NCBI RefSeq assembly: GCF_029873635.1
Contig: NC_080417.1
Location: 32,042,214-32,106,213 of the forward strand
Length of the DNA stretch: 64,000 bases
From: Malania oleifera
Taxonomy: Eukaryota; Streptophyta; Magnoliopsida; Santalales; Ximeniaceae
Reading direction: 5' to 3'
The position numbers and the translations under genes were made by a program. The notes beneath the pieces are model-generated. The model was not told where the DNA came from, made no database searches, and was given only the letters and a program-made list of their open reading frames with translations. Below, piece by piece: positions 24,741 to 36,511 of this stretch (positions are counted from its first letter, which is position 1; each line of letters begins with the position of its first letter).

Positions 24741-25238
24741 TTATGGCATAAACGGTTAGGTCATATTTCCAAAGAAAGATTGGAAAGATTAGTGAAGAAT
24801 GAAATACTTCTAGATTTGAATTTCACTAACCTTGACATTTATGTATATTGTATTAAAGGAAAGCAGACAAGACACACAAAGAAATGAGCCACAAGGAACA
24901 CTCAGCTTCTATAAATTATACACACTGATATATGTGGAACCTTTGATGTAAATACCTTCAGTAATGATAGATTTTTTTATTACCTTTGTTGATGATTTTT
25001 CATGTTATGGATATGTCTACTTGCTACATGATAAATCTCAAGTAGTAAATGCTTTAGAGATTTATGTAAATGAAGTTGAAAGGCAATTAGACAGAAAGGT
25101 GAAAATTGTTAGATTTGATAGAGGAGGTGAATATTATGGAAGGTATAACGAAACTGGACAACTTCCTAGTCCATTTGCTAAATTCCTTGAAAAACGTGGT
25201 ATTTGTGCTCAATACACAATGCCAAGTACACTAAAATT
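24735..25238 (+). pseudogene. Pre-integrase and integrase N-terminal part of the copia element
   Basis: LWHKRLGHISKERLERLVKN (about 24745) is the GAG-pre-integrase motif. Integrase core follows in another frame from 24964 with FITFVDDFSCYGYVYLLHDK and RFDRGGEYYG, the first two acidic catalytic positions. The reading breaks at AQYTMPST, where the second chromovirus is inserted; the family continues with PQQNGV, found in part at 36512. Confidence 0.88.
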
Positions 25239-27276
25239 TGTAATGACCTGAAGAATAATGGTATTTAAATAATAAAGAGAAAGGGAAATGGGAAACAGAA
25301 ACAGAAGGAGGCAACATGCTTCATTGATGAATGCTTCACGTTCATCGACAACATGACACTTTGAGCTTGTCGACGAAGATGTGTTTCATCAACAAGAAGA
25401 TACCGAGAAGGGGTTTTGGGTCACTCTAAATTTCATCAATGAAGGGAAGTGCTCGTCGATGAATTGCCTTTCGACGTCGTCAATGAGGTGACGTGGCTCG
25501 TCGACGAATCCAAGTGCAAAACACGAATTTTTACGCAAAAAAATTAGAAAACCTCTCTCTCTCTCTCTCTCCTCCCTACGGTTTCTCTCTCCTCTCTCTT
25601 CGATTTCGGCTCCGTTGTTAGCCGGATCGACTATCTGAGGCCACCATAATGCTCTTGGGAAAGTTCTCTCCAAATCTACCGGAGTGGATCGTTGGTGGGG
25701 TAGAGTTGGAATTCATCCCTAGTTTAAGGTAAGACTTTTTATACAAAATTTGGTCTTACCATAGTTATAGGAAATGATATTCACGGAAAAATGCTGAAGT
25801 TTAGTTATGGGAGTTATTATTTTCAGGGAGTTGAACGGGGAACCTTGCGAGTGCAAGACCGGTATTTTAGGGGGTTTCTTCTCAGGAATCAGGTAAGGGA
25901 ATAAATTAAAGCAGTTATTTTTCGTGCAAATTAAATTATTATTATTTATCAGCAAATTTATTTTTAGGAAGCATGTATAACATATAGGAAGAGATTGGTA
26001 ATAATGCATATTTGGAAAATACTGCTATTATGTTGAAATGTATATATATTAGTATGATATGTCAAGAAATATGATTTTTAGAATGGAATGTACAATTTAT
26101 TCAGCATTGTGTGGCATAAGTATTATTTTACCTGAAAAGTATTATGTCATGGAAATTTTACGAAGAAAGCATGTTTTTACAGATTAAAAAATAATGCAGT
26201 ACGTTATGATTTTTAAATATATGATAAATGAAGTATTTATTTAGAATGATATGTATGAAATATTCGACGCAAGGCCGTATTTATGAATGTTCGGCGCAAG
26301 ACTGCAGATATGAAAGAAATTGGCACAAGGCCATATGTATGTATGTATGTTATTTCAAAAAATGTTATCAATCTAATTATGTTAGACAAATATATTATCA
26401 TGTATTATGTTATCAGAACCAGGATGTTAGTTCAGTTCAGTTAGAGGAGCACAGTACTGTTGCTATAGAGATCAGATATCTATGTTCAGACTTGTGCTAA
26501 CCACCCCACAAGGGGGTGGGAGATGGATAGTCGATATGGCTTTTAGTGTAAAGTTGTAGATGTCCACTAGGCAGTCCAGACTAAGGTGTGGTGGGCCCAT
26601 CGTACTTACAGACATTTTTGACTCGGCAGTGGTCAGCCAGCCATTTTCGGGTCCCGCCTTTGAGCTGCACAACTCGTCATGGGGGGTAATACATGACTTC
26701 AGCTAGCTATACATCTTGGGTAAAATTTCAATATTACCAGTTATATTAGACATTTCATGATCAGTACGAATTATTAGAAATTATGAAAGTATATGATTAC
26801 TCAATATGCTATGATGAATGTTTTCAAGTATATGAAATGTACTGTATATGTATAATTACATCAAATATTCATGTTGCCACATAGTTGTATTTAGTTTATT
26901 TTTCCTTACTGAGAAGTGTCTCACCCCCAAACTTAAATAATTTTCAGGAAACCTAGAAGGACCGCCAGATCAAGGCCGTCGTTGAGTCTGTTGTGTTACC
27001 TCGTTAGGAGGGTAAGTTTGAACTAGGATCAGGAGATTTTGATGTGGGATCCTAGAGTTATTTTTGTATTTTGGGAGATGATATATAAACACAGTGTTTT
27101 GGATTATAGTTAACTCCAGTATTATGTACTTGTGGTTATGAGAATGTGATTTACATTTACTGCTGCTTAGGTTTCTGCTGTGTATGTTAGATGTGTCCCC
27201 ATTACCCTCGGGTTCGGGTTGACCTTATTATTATAAAATATGTTTTATTATATGATTAGATAAACAGGTCGTTACA
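25239..27276 (+). repeat. 5' LTR of chromovirus copy 2
   Basis: TGTAATGACC... to ...GGTCGTTACA, a 10-bp terminal inverted repeat with one mismatch. It contains TCGTCGACGA-type palindromes (25320-25505), a CT-rich leader (25553-25610) and CGGCGCAAGGCCG-type short repeats (26265-26335). The TATA region seen in the 3' LTR is missing here. Confidence 0.92.
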
Positions 27277-27279
27277 GTT

Positions 27280-27291
27280 TGGTATCAGAGC
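27280..27291 (+). other. tRNA-iMet primer binding site, copy 2
   Basis: A perfect TGGTATCAGAGC, 3 bases after the LTR. Confidence 0.9.
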
Positions 27292-27593
27292 TTAGGATGT
27301 TAGGTTTTGTAAACTCTAGAATGCAGCAGTAATAATACTAGAGTATAGGATAAGGGAATTTGAGGTCTGGTTCTATAGTCTAGATGCAGGACTTCAGTGG
27401 TGGTTTGTGTGATTTTCCTGGGGTGAGGATTTCAGGAAAGTCATGGTAAACTGTCATCGGGTTGGGTATCTAGGTTGCAGGATTGAACCTTGAATTAAGA
27501 TCAGGAGTGATGAATTAATTAAGGAAGTATTATATTAGTTGGATGATATGATATGGTGATAGGGGTTCTAAGTTAAGTTCTTTGTTTTTTAGG

Positions 27594-28490
27594 ATGGACC
27601 CTAGTGGCAGTAGTGCCCACGCTAGTAGAAATAAGGGTGCTGGACCCTCAGGCGCTGTGGGCGATGATTCAGATGCAGTCTTACGCAGCGTGGCACAGCA
27701 GGTTACAACAGAAATAGCCAAGAATTCCAGGGAACTGGGTTGTTCGTCTGCAGGCCACGGTAGCTCGATCGAGAAATTCATTAAGATGAATCCTCCTTCT
27801 TTCTCAGGAGGAAATGATCCTATAGTCGCTGAAAACTGCGTGTAAAAGATAGAAAAAGTGTTTGCAGTGCTGCAGTGTTCTGAAGAGCAGAGGGTGCTGT
27901 TTGCTACCTATAGATTGACTGGAGAGGCCGAGAGATGGTGGATGGCGGTGAAACTTCTAGAGCAGCGGAGGACAGTATCTGTGGAGATGACGTGGGAGCG
28001 GTTTAAGGAGACATTCTTTGATAGGTATTTTCCAGCCTCGTCCAAGGAAGTTAAGATAGAGGAGTTCCTGAATCTAAAGCAGGGACAGCAGATCATACAA
28101 CAGTACGCGGTGAGGTTTATCGAACTATCTCACTTCGCCCCGTACATTATTCCAGATGAGGTGAAAAAGGTACGACAGTTTGAAAGAGGTCTGAGGAGAG
28201 AAATATATAAGCAGGTGTCAATATTGAAGTTGCAGGATTTTGTCAAGCTGGTTGATAAGGCCACTATAGCAAAGGTTGGGGAGGGTTAGAGGCTGAGGAG
28301 CAGAGACAAAAGAAGAGATCCACACCTTCTGGTTCCCAGTAGGGAGTTGGTCGTGGTTCGTGGAAGAAAGGTGGCTACTACAAAGACTGGAGGTAGGAGA
28401 CATGGACTTGCGGTTTCTAGGATATACAGCCACTTCCAGCTTGCCCAACTTATGGGAAAATACGCTCGAGGGAGTGTCGTGTCAGACGAG
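27594..28490 (+). pseudogene. gag of chromovirus copy 2
   Basis: Starts MDPSGSSAHASRNKGAG at 27594. A TAA at about 27843 interrupts it where copy 1 has CAG (WMQEIEK against CV-stop-KIEK). The frame continues with TYRLTGEAERWW, FDRYFP and FERGLRREIYKQ to a TAG near 28287. The frame shifts before the zinc knuckle at 28496. Confidence 0.88.
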
Positions 28491-28953
28491 GTATCTGTTA
28501 CTAGTGTGGGGAGCCAGGGCATATGATGAGGGATTGTCAGGCTCATATCGGTGCTGCTCATGCTCCTAGACCTACTCGAGGAGGCTACTAGGCGCCATGT
28601 GGAGACCAGCGGAGGAATATGACTCCAACCAAGGTTTTTGCTCTGATGTCGGGTGATGCTGAGGCGGTCGACAACGTGGTGACAGGTACGATTAATATGT
28701 TTTCATTTAAAGTTATTGCACTATTTAACTCAGGGGCCACGCACTCATTTGCGTCTGTGGAGTGTGTTAAATTGTGTGGGGCTGAAACACAATTACTAGA
28801 TATTGAATTATTAGTGGCTACACCAACCGGGTCAGTAGTGAGGTGTAGTAGGATACTCCGTGGTTGTCCAGTTGATGTTCAGGGGAGAATTTTATCTGCC
28901 AACTTAGTGGTTCTGGATATGTATGGGTTTGATATCATCTTAGGCATGGATTA
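28491..28953 (+). pseudogene. Zinc knuckle and protease of copy 2, active-site Asp lost
   Basis: The knuckle reads C-Y-stop-C-GEPGHMMRDC: the four zinc ligands remain but the residue before the second Cys is a TAG. The protease active site reads LFNSGATHSF where copy 1 has LFDSGATHSF, an Asp-to-Asn change from one G-to-A transition that would abolish catalysis. A TAG replaces Trp in GMDWL at about 28951. Confidence 0.85.
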
Positions 28954-31900
28954 GCTAACAGCTAATTCTGTCGTTATAGATTGCCATGCAAGAGAAGTGA
29001 TATTCAGACCTCCAGGAATACCAGAATTCAGATTTTCAGGGTCACGAGTGCAATCTTTACCTCAAATGATCTCAGCTATCCAAGCGAGGAGACTCCTTCT
29101 GTATGGTTGTCAGGGATTTATGGCCTTCGTAAAGGAAACAACAGGGAATGAAGTGAAACTCACCACTACGCCAATAGTAAAGGAGTTTACAGATGTGTTT
29201 CTAGATGAATTACTAGGTCTGCCACCTGATCATGAAGTAGATTTTCCCATTGATCTGCTTCCAGGTACAGCGCTTATCTTTAAAGCTCCATATCGAATGG
29301 TGCCAGCAGAGTTGGCAGAATTGAAACATCAGTTGCAGGATTTACTTGATAAGGGTTTCATACGACCTAGTGTATCTCCATAGGGAGCTCCAGTACTATT
29401 TGTGAAGAAGAAAGACGGGTTTATGAGGATGTGTATAGATTACAGGGAGATTAATAAAGTGACAATCAAGAACAAGTATCCTCTACCCCATATAGATGAT
29501 TTGTTTGACCAGCTCCAGGATACACGGGTGTATTCTAAGATCGACCTCAGGTCAGGCTACCATCAAGTAAAAGTAAGGGCAGAAGATGTATCGAAGACGG
29601 CCTTCAGGACTAGATATGGGCATTACAAGTTCCTTGTTATGTCATTTGGTCTAATGAATGCTCCTACAATATTTATGGATTTTATGAATAGGATTTTCCA
29701 TCCATATTTAGATCAGTTTGTTGTTGTTTTTATTGATGATGTACTAGTTTATTCGAGGAGCTATGAGAAACATGAGATGCATTTGAGGCAAGTTTTGCAA
29801 ATGCTCAAAGAGAAGAAGTTGTATGCCAAGTTCAGTAAATGTGACTTCTGGCTCGAGAAAGTTGTGTTTTTAGGGTATGTTATCTCAAGAGATGGAATTT
29901 CTGTGGATTCCAGTAAGATTGATGCAGTAGTGAATTGGGTTAGACTGAAGAACATCTAGGAGAATAAGAGTTTCTTGGGGTTAGCTAGAGATTACCATCA
30001 TTTCATTGAGGGATTCTCAGCTTTATCAAGGCCTCTGACACAATTAACTAAGAAGAATGCCAGAATTGAATAGGACGACAGTTGTGAGCAGAGTTTTTAG
30101 GAATTGAAGCAGAGGCTAGTCAGAGCACCAGTATTGATCATCCTATCATGGGGTGAGGGTTATACTATCTACAGTGATGCATCCTTGAAGGGAATTGGCT
30201 ATGTATTGATGCAACATGGAAGGGTGGTGGCGTATATATCTAGACAGTTGAAATAATATGAAAAGAACTACCCTACCCATGATCTTAAACGGGCTACAAT
30301 GGTACACGCATTAAAGAGTTGGAGGCATTACCTGCACGGTGAGTAGTGTGAGATTTTCTCCGACCACAAGAGTTTAAAGTACTTTAGAAGGAATTGAATA
30401 TGAGACAGAAAATGTGGTTAGAGCTTATTAAAGATTTCGACTGTACTATCAGTTACCACCTAGGGAAAGTAAATGTGGTAGCTGATGCATTGAGCAGGAA
30501 GTTCGGGGAATCAGCGTTGGCGGCTATGAGGACCCAGCATATGATCATGATGGATCTGGAGAGACTCGGCATCGAATTGGTAGAGAGTGATCCTCACGTA
30601 TGTATTGCCAGTTTAACAGTGCAACCTACTCTATAAGAGAGGATTAAAACTGCTCAGAAGGAAGACCTAGAATTTGTAGAGGTGATAGATAGAGTGCAGA
30701 CTGATCAGGGGGAGGAATTCTACATTTCAGATGATGAAGCTTTACGATTCCATTTCAGATTGTGTGTTCCTACTGATGCTGACATCAGGAAGACTATTTT
30801 GGAAGAGGCTCACAGATCTTTGCATACAGTTCATCCCGGCAATACGAAAATGTACAGGGATCTGTGAGAATTTTACTGGTGGAGTGGTATAAAAAAAGAA
30901 ATTTTCGAGTATGTAGTGCAATGTCTGACGTGCCAGCAGGTAAAAGTTTAGCACCAAAGGCCGGCAGGTATGTTCCAGTCGTTATTTATGCCAGAGTGGA
31001 AGTGGGACCATATATCTATGGATTTTGTCTCAGGGCTGCCGTCGACATCACATGGCCAAAATGCGATTTGGGTGATTGTAGATCGGTTGACCAAGACCAC
31101 CCATTTCCTCCCTATCAAGATCAGCTACTCCTTCAACCATTTAGCGGAGATTTACATTCAGGAGATAGTTCATTCTCATGGGGTGCCAGTATCTATTATG
31201 TCCGATCGAGACTTACATTTCACGTCACGTTTCTGGAGAAGTTTATAGGAAGCTTTAGGGTCTCAGTTATCATTTAGTACGACATTTCATCCTCAGTCAG
31301 ACAGTCATACTGAAAGGACGATACAGATACTAGAAGATATGCTCTGAGCATGCATATTAGATTTCGGGAGTAGTTAGACTCAGTTCATGCCGTTGGTAGA
31401 GTTCTTGTATAATAACGGTTATCAGGCCAACATTGGCATGATACCATTTGAGGATTTATACGGTAGGAGATGTCAATCTCCTTTATATTGGGACGAGATG
31501 GATGAGCGGCGAGTTGTGGGACTAAAGGTTGTGCAGTAGGCCTACGATAAGGTTCGGCTCATTAGAGATAGAATCAATGCAACTTAGAGCTGACAGAAGA
31601 GTTATGCCGATAATCGCCACAGGAAATTGGAATTTGATATTGGGGATCATGTATTTCTGAAGATAACTCCGTTAAAAAGAGTTATGAGGTTCGGAAGAAA
31701 AGGTAAACTTAGCCCTAGGTTTATCGGTCCGTTTGAGATTCTAGAGAAAGGGGGAACCGGTTGCCTACAGGTTAGCTTTACCACCTGCATTATCCAGGAT
31801 GCACAACGTATTCCATGTTTCCATGTTGAGGAAATACGTTCCAGACCCTTCTCATATTATCAGTTATAGTAAATTAGAGTTTAGTGATTCACTAGTCTAT

Positions 31901-32068
31901 GAGAAGGTACTAGTGCAAATTATGGATAAAAGAGAACAGGAACTACGTAGTAAGAAGATTCCTCTGGTAAAGGTTCTATGGAGGAATCATGCAATAGAAG
32001 AGGCTTATTGGGAGCTCAAGGAACAGATCAGACAGAAGTACCCGTAATTGTTCGAAGAAGTTCAGATA
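28954..32068 (+). pseudogene. Reverse transcriptase, RNase H, integrase and chromodomain of copy 2
   Basis: RT carries [20 protein letters not shown] and catalytic [10 protein letters not shown] (about 29727). RNase H has [16 protein letters not shown]. Integrase shows [19 protein letters not shown] and [12 protein letters not shown], followed by HTERTIQ. The tail RSKKIPLVKVLWRNHAIEEA matches the copy 1 chromodomain-like end. Stops include 29381 and 28951 (TGG to TAG), 29957 (CAG to TAG), about 30071, 30098, 30254 and 30346, with a cluster at 31345-31590. A deletion near 30380 removes a few codons present in copy 1 (YFFTQKEL), and an extra G near 31750 shifts the frame again. Confidence 0.9.
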
Positions 32069-32306
32069 TAATTAGGAAATGTAAGTAAATATGTAGTATT
32101 TCTTTTATAGGTACATGTAATACTTTAGTTAGTAAGAAATATTTTAGTTTTGGGGGAATTTTCTTTTGTATATGTAATCTCCTAGGACTCGAAATGTAAC
32201 CACGGTATTCCTCCGCCATAAGTGAGGGTAAGTAATAAAATAAATAGACCGTTTTGCCTTAAAGGATGAGTTATATGAATAGTAAATTTCAAGAACGAAA
32301 TTTTAT

Positions 32307-32319
32307 AAGGAGGGGAGAA
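32307..32319 (+). other. Polypurine tract, copy 2
   Basis: AAGGAGGGGAGAA directly before the 3' LTR. Confidence 0.85.
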
Positions 32320-32577
32320 TTTAATGACCCAAAGAATAATGGTATTTAAATAATAAAGATAAAGGGAAATGGGAAACAGAAACAGAAGGAGGCAACAGGC
32401 TTCATCGACAAACGCTTCGCATTCGTCGACGACGTGGCACTTTGAGCTCGTCGACGAGAAGATACCGAGAGGGGGTTTTAGGCCACTCTAAATTTCATTG
32501 ACGAAGGAAGTGTTCGTTGACGAATTGCCTCTTGACCTCGTCGACGAGGTGACGTGGCTCGTCAACGAATCTCATAG

Positions 32578-32586
32578 TATAAATAG
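32578..32586 (+). promoter_or_regulatory. TATA box in the copy 2 3' LTR
   Basis: TATAAATAG after the last GTCAACGAATC block and before the CT-rich leader. The corresponding bases are missing from the 5' LTR near 25512. Confidence 0.55.
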
Positions 32587-33289
32587 TGCAAAACTCATAT
32601 TTTTACGCAAAAAAATTAGAAAACCTCACTCTCTTTCTCTCCTTCCTACGATTTCTCTCTCCTCTCTCTTTGATTTTGGCTCCGCTGTTCGCTGGATCGA
32701 CGATCTGAGGCCACCACGACACTCCTAGGAAAGTTCTCTCCAAATCTACCGGAGCGGATCGTTGGTGGGGTAAAGTTGGAATTTATCCCTAGTTTAAGGT
32801 AAGGCTTTTTATGCAAAATTTGGTCTTACCGTAGTTATAAGAAATGATATTCACAGAAAAATACTGAAGTTTAGTTCTGAGAGTTATTGTCTTCAAGGAG
32901 TTTGAACGGGGAACCCAGCGAGTGTAGGACCGGTATTTTAGGAGGTTTCTTCTCAGGAATGAGGTAAGGGAATAAACTAAAGTAGTTATTTTCTGTGCAA
33001 ATTATATTATTATTATTTATCAGCAAATTTATTTTCAGGAAGCATGTATAATATATAGGAAGAGATTGGTAATAATGCATGTTTGGGAAAATACTGCTAT
33101 TATGTTGAAATGTATATATATTAGTATGATATGTCAGGAAATATAAATTTTAGAATGGAATGTACAGTTTATTCAGCATTGTGTGGCATGAATATTATTT
33201 TATCTAAAAAGTATTATGTTATTGAAATTTTACGAATAAAACATGTTTTTATAGATTAAAAAATAATGCAGTACATTATGATTTTTAAA

Positions 33290-33490
33290 TGCATGATAAA
33301 TGAATTATTTATTCAGAATGATATGTATGAAATATTCGGCGCAAGGTCGTGATTGATAGACACAGCAAGGCCATGTTATATATATGATTTCGGCGCAAGA
33401 CCATGTTATATGCAGTACATTATGATTTTTAAATACATGATAAATGAATTATTTATTGAGAATGATATGTTTGAAATATTCGACGCAAGG
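33290..33490. repeat. Local tandem duplication in the copy 2 3' LTR
   Basis: The segment GCAGTACATTATGATTTTTAAAT...ATGAAATATTCG occurs twice (from about 33268 and about 33413), separated by extra CGGCGCAAG-type units. The 5' LTR has one copy (26200-26270), which accounts for its shorter length. Confidence 0.75.
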
Positions 33491-34303
33491 CCGTATTTAT
33501 GAATGTTCGGCGCAAGGCCGCAGAATGAAAGAAATTGGCGCAAGGCCATATGTATGTATGTATATTATTTTAGAAAATACTATCAATCTAATTATGTTAG
33601 ACAAGTATATTATCATGTATTATATGTTATCAAAACCCGGATGTTAGATCAGTTCAGTTAGAGGAGCATGGTACCGTTGCTATACAGATCAGATATCTAT
33701 GTTCAGACTTGTGCTAACCACCCCACAAGGGGATAGGAGATGGATAGTCGATGTGACTTTCAGTATAGAAATGTAGACGTCCACCTGGCAGTCTGGAACA
33801 GGGTGTGGTGGGCCCATCGTACTTACAGATATTTTTAACTTGACAGTGGTCGTCCAGCCATTGTCGGGTCCCACCTTCGAGCTGCACAACCCGTCATGGG
33901 GGGGTAATACATGACATCAGCTAGCTATACAGCTTGGGTAAAATTTCAGTATTACCAGTTATAACAAACATTTCATGATCAGTACGAGTTATTAGAAATT
34001 ATGAAAGTATATGATTATTCAGTCTGCTATGATGAATGTTTTCAAGTATATGAAAAGTACTGTATATGTATAATTGCATCAAATATTCATGTTGTCACAC
34101 AGTGGTATTTAATTTATTTTCCTTTACTGAGAAGTGTCTCACCCCTGAACTTAAATAATTTTCAGGAAACCTAGAAGGACTAGTGGATCGAGGCCGTCGT
34201 TGAGTCTATTGTGTTACCCCGTTAGGAGGGTAAGTTTGAACTAGGATCATGATATTTTGATGTGGGATCTTAGATTTATTTTAGTATTTTGGGAGATGGT
34301 ATA

Positions 34304-36315
34304 TGTAATAACCTAAGAAATTTTCCCAGGCCTCGTCGACGAACACAGGGGTTTCGTCGACGAGGCCTGTGTTCGTCGACGAGGGTTCTTTAGGATCTCG
34401 TCGACGAAGACCCATCTCATCAACGAGAAGATACTGAGAGAGGGTTTTTGGAAGTCTGAAATTCGTCGACGAGGATACAGGTTCATCGACAAACTTTCTA
34501 CAAGACTCATCGACGAGGTGACGTGTCTCATTGACGAATTCAGCTCTATAAATAGTAAAAAAAACCCAAATTAATTTGCAGAAACTGGCGCCGCAAACAC
34601 ACACTCTCTCCCTCTAAAACGTTTCCCAGTCTTTCTCTCTTTTATTCCGGGTCCATTCTCGCTTGATTGAAGATCTGAGGCCACCACGACGCTCCTAATG
34701 AAGTTCTCTGCAAGTCTGTTGAAGTTGATCGTTGGTGGAGTTGGTTTGAAATTCATCCCAAATTCAGGGTTAGGTGTTTTATTCATAATATGCTTTCCCT
34801 GCAGTTATAGGAAATGTTGTATGCAAGAAAATACTGATGTTTTATTATGAGGGATGTTGTTTTCAGGATGTTGAGTGGAAAAACTTGCGGGTGTAGGGCC
34901 AAAGTTCAGTGAGGGCTTTTCAGAAATTAGGTAAGAGAAATATGCTATGCTAGGAGATTTGATTATGTTAACAGAAATTTTACAATTGCATTTATACCAA
35001 TTATTATGTAGTTTTTACAGAATATGAGATTATAAAGTATATGTGGCCTGAGTATATATTATTTAATGTAGAATTTTATACAGTTTTTCCATTATATGAT
35101 GTTATACAGAACATATAGATATAGCCAGATATTTATAGATATTATACAGACAGATGCATGTACATATACAGCTTTATTCAGATAGTTTCACAAATGGATA
35201 TATATATATATATACTCATATGTTTATTCAGATCAGTATACGTAGTATTTACAGAATATTATGTTTTCCTAAATGCCATAACACTCAAAGTATACAGATA
35301 GATTATGCAGATAGAAAGTACAGACAGATTATGCAGTTATAGCATCAAGATGCTACAGATATTATAGTATTTATAGTACAGATTAATAGTGTTATGGTTA
35401 TTTTGGAAACATAATAAAAATAGTAAAAAGAGTATAGTATATATATATATATGTATATAGTATCAGATCCCTGTGGAAAGATTACAGACAGATACAGTTT
35501 ACACAGCACAGTACCGTTGCTATATACAGAATAGAGTGCAACCCCATATTACAGATAGTGTGTGGGTACCATCAAACTGTGCTCGGAGAGGATGCAGGTC
35601 CCTGGTTCACTAGGTTGAGGGGGCCAGTTTGACGAGGTAGCAGCTAGTCCCGAGCTTAGGAGTGGATGCAGTTTGGTCGTGCTGAGTTAGAGTAGAGTAT
35701 AGTGACTTACCTAGAGGGCCGACTAGGTTAAGTCCCGCCTACAAGCCCCGCAACCCTATCATGAGGGGTCAAATCATGACATACGGAGACTCAGGGAAAG
35801 AACACAGTTATGTATATGTATATAGATTTACAGCATTTGTTGTATATAGTATGATATTAGCAGTATGAATGATAGAAAGTTCAGAAGATACAAATATTTT
35901 AAACTACTATACATGTGATATATGTGCTTTACAGATTTGTCAGATCATGTAGTTTTGAAAACTATTATTATAGTTATACTACTCGTTCGCCACACACTAG
36001 TAGTAACATATTTCCACTTACTGGGCGTCGTCTCACCCCATTACTTTACCATTTTCAAGTGAGCCAATTAGGCGAGCAAATCAGGCTCACGGATAGAGAG
36101 GTTACTTGATTACCCTGATTGTAGGGTGAGTTTGTGACAGAGTTTTGTATTTTTAGGGTAGGTGATACTGGAGGGAGTTGTTTAATATGACTATGGTTTG
36201 ACTATTCTGAGTTCTGGTATTGTACAGTATAAATGGTTGTATGACTTATGTATCCGCTGTGTAGGAATGGTTATATATATATGTTAAAAAAATGGAGAAA
36301 TTTTGGGTCGTTATA
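34304..36315 (+). mobile_element. Solo LTR nested in the copy 2 3' LTR (2.0 kb)
   Basis: TGTAATAACCTAAGAAATTTTCCC to ...GGGTCGTTATA, flanked by GTATA (34299-34303) and GCATA (36316-36320), which differ at one base. It has its own dense TCGTCGACGA palindromes (34330-34550), a CTATAAATAG box at 34546 and the TTACTGGGCGTCGTCTCACCCC block near 36018. No coding sequence is present. Confidence 0.85.
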
Positions 36316-36511
36316 GCATATAAACATAGTGTTTTGGATTACAGTTAACTCTGGTATTATGTATTTGTTGTTATGAGAATGTGATTTACATTTACCGCTG
36401 CAGAGGTTTCTGTTGTGTATGTCAGATGTGCCCCCGTTACCCTCGAGTTTGAGTTGACCTTATTATTATTAAATATATTTTATTATATGATTAGATAAAC
36501 AGGTCGTTACA

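Larger units (their letters stand above)
25239..36511 (+). mobile_element. Ty3/gypsy chromovirus (Tekay/Del-like), copy 2, about 9.26 kb without its nested LTR
   Basis: Same organisation as copy 1: LTR, primer site, gag, PR-RT-RH-INT with chromodomain-like tail, polypurine tract, LTR. It interrupts copia integrase; the sequences on both sides join in the same domain. The flanking bases (AAAAT left, GGAAT right) are only a degenerate target duplication. The internal region is alignable with copy 1, but the LTRs differ in their middle parts, so it is a related subfamily. Stops and frameshifts make it inactive. Confidence 0.9.
32320..36511 (+). repeat. 3' LTR of chromovirus copy 2, split into 32320-34303 and 36321-36511
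   Basis: Starts TTTAATGACCC (second base mutated from G) and ends GGTCGTTACA. It is interrupted by a solo LTR after GGGAGATGGTATA and resumes with TAAACATAGTG; the 5' LTR reads through this point uninterrupted (near 27085). Without the insertion it is about 137 bp longer than the 5' LTR because of a local duplication. Confidence 0.9.
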
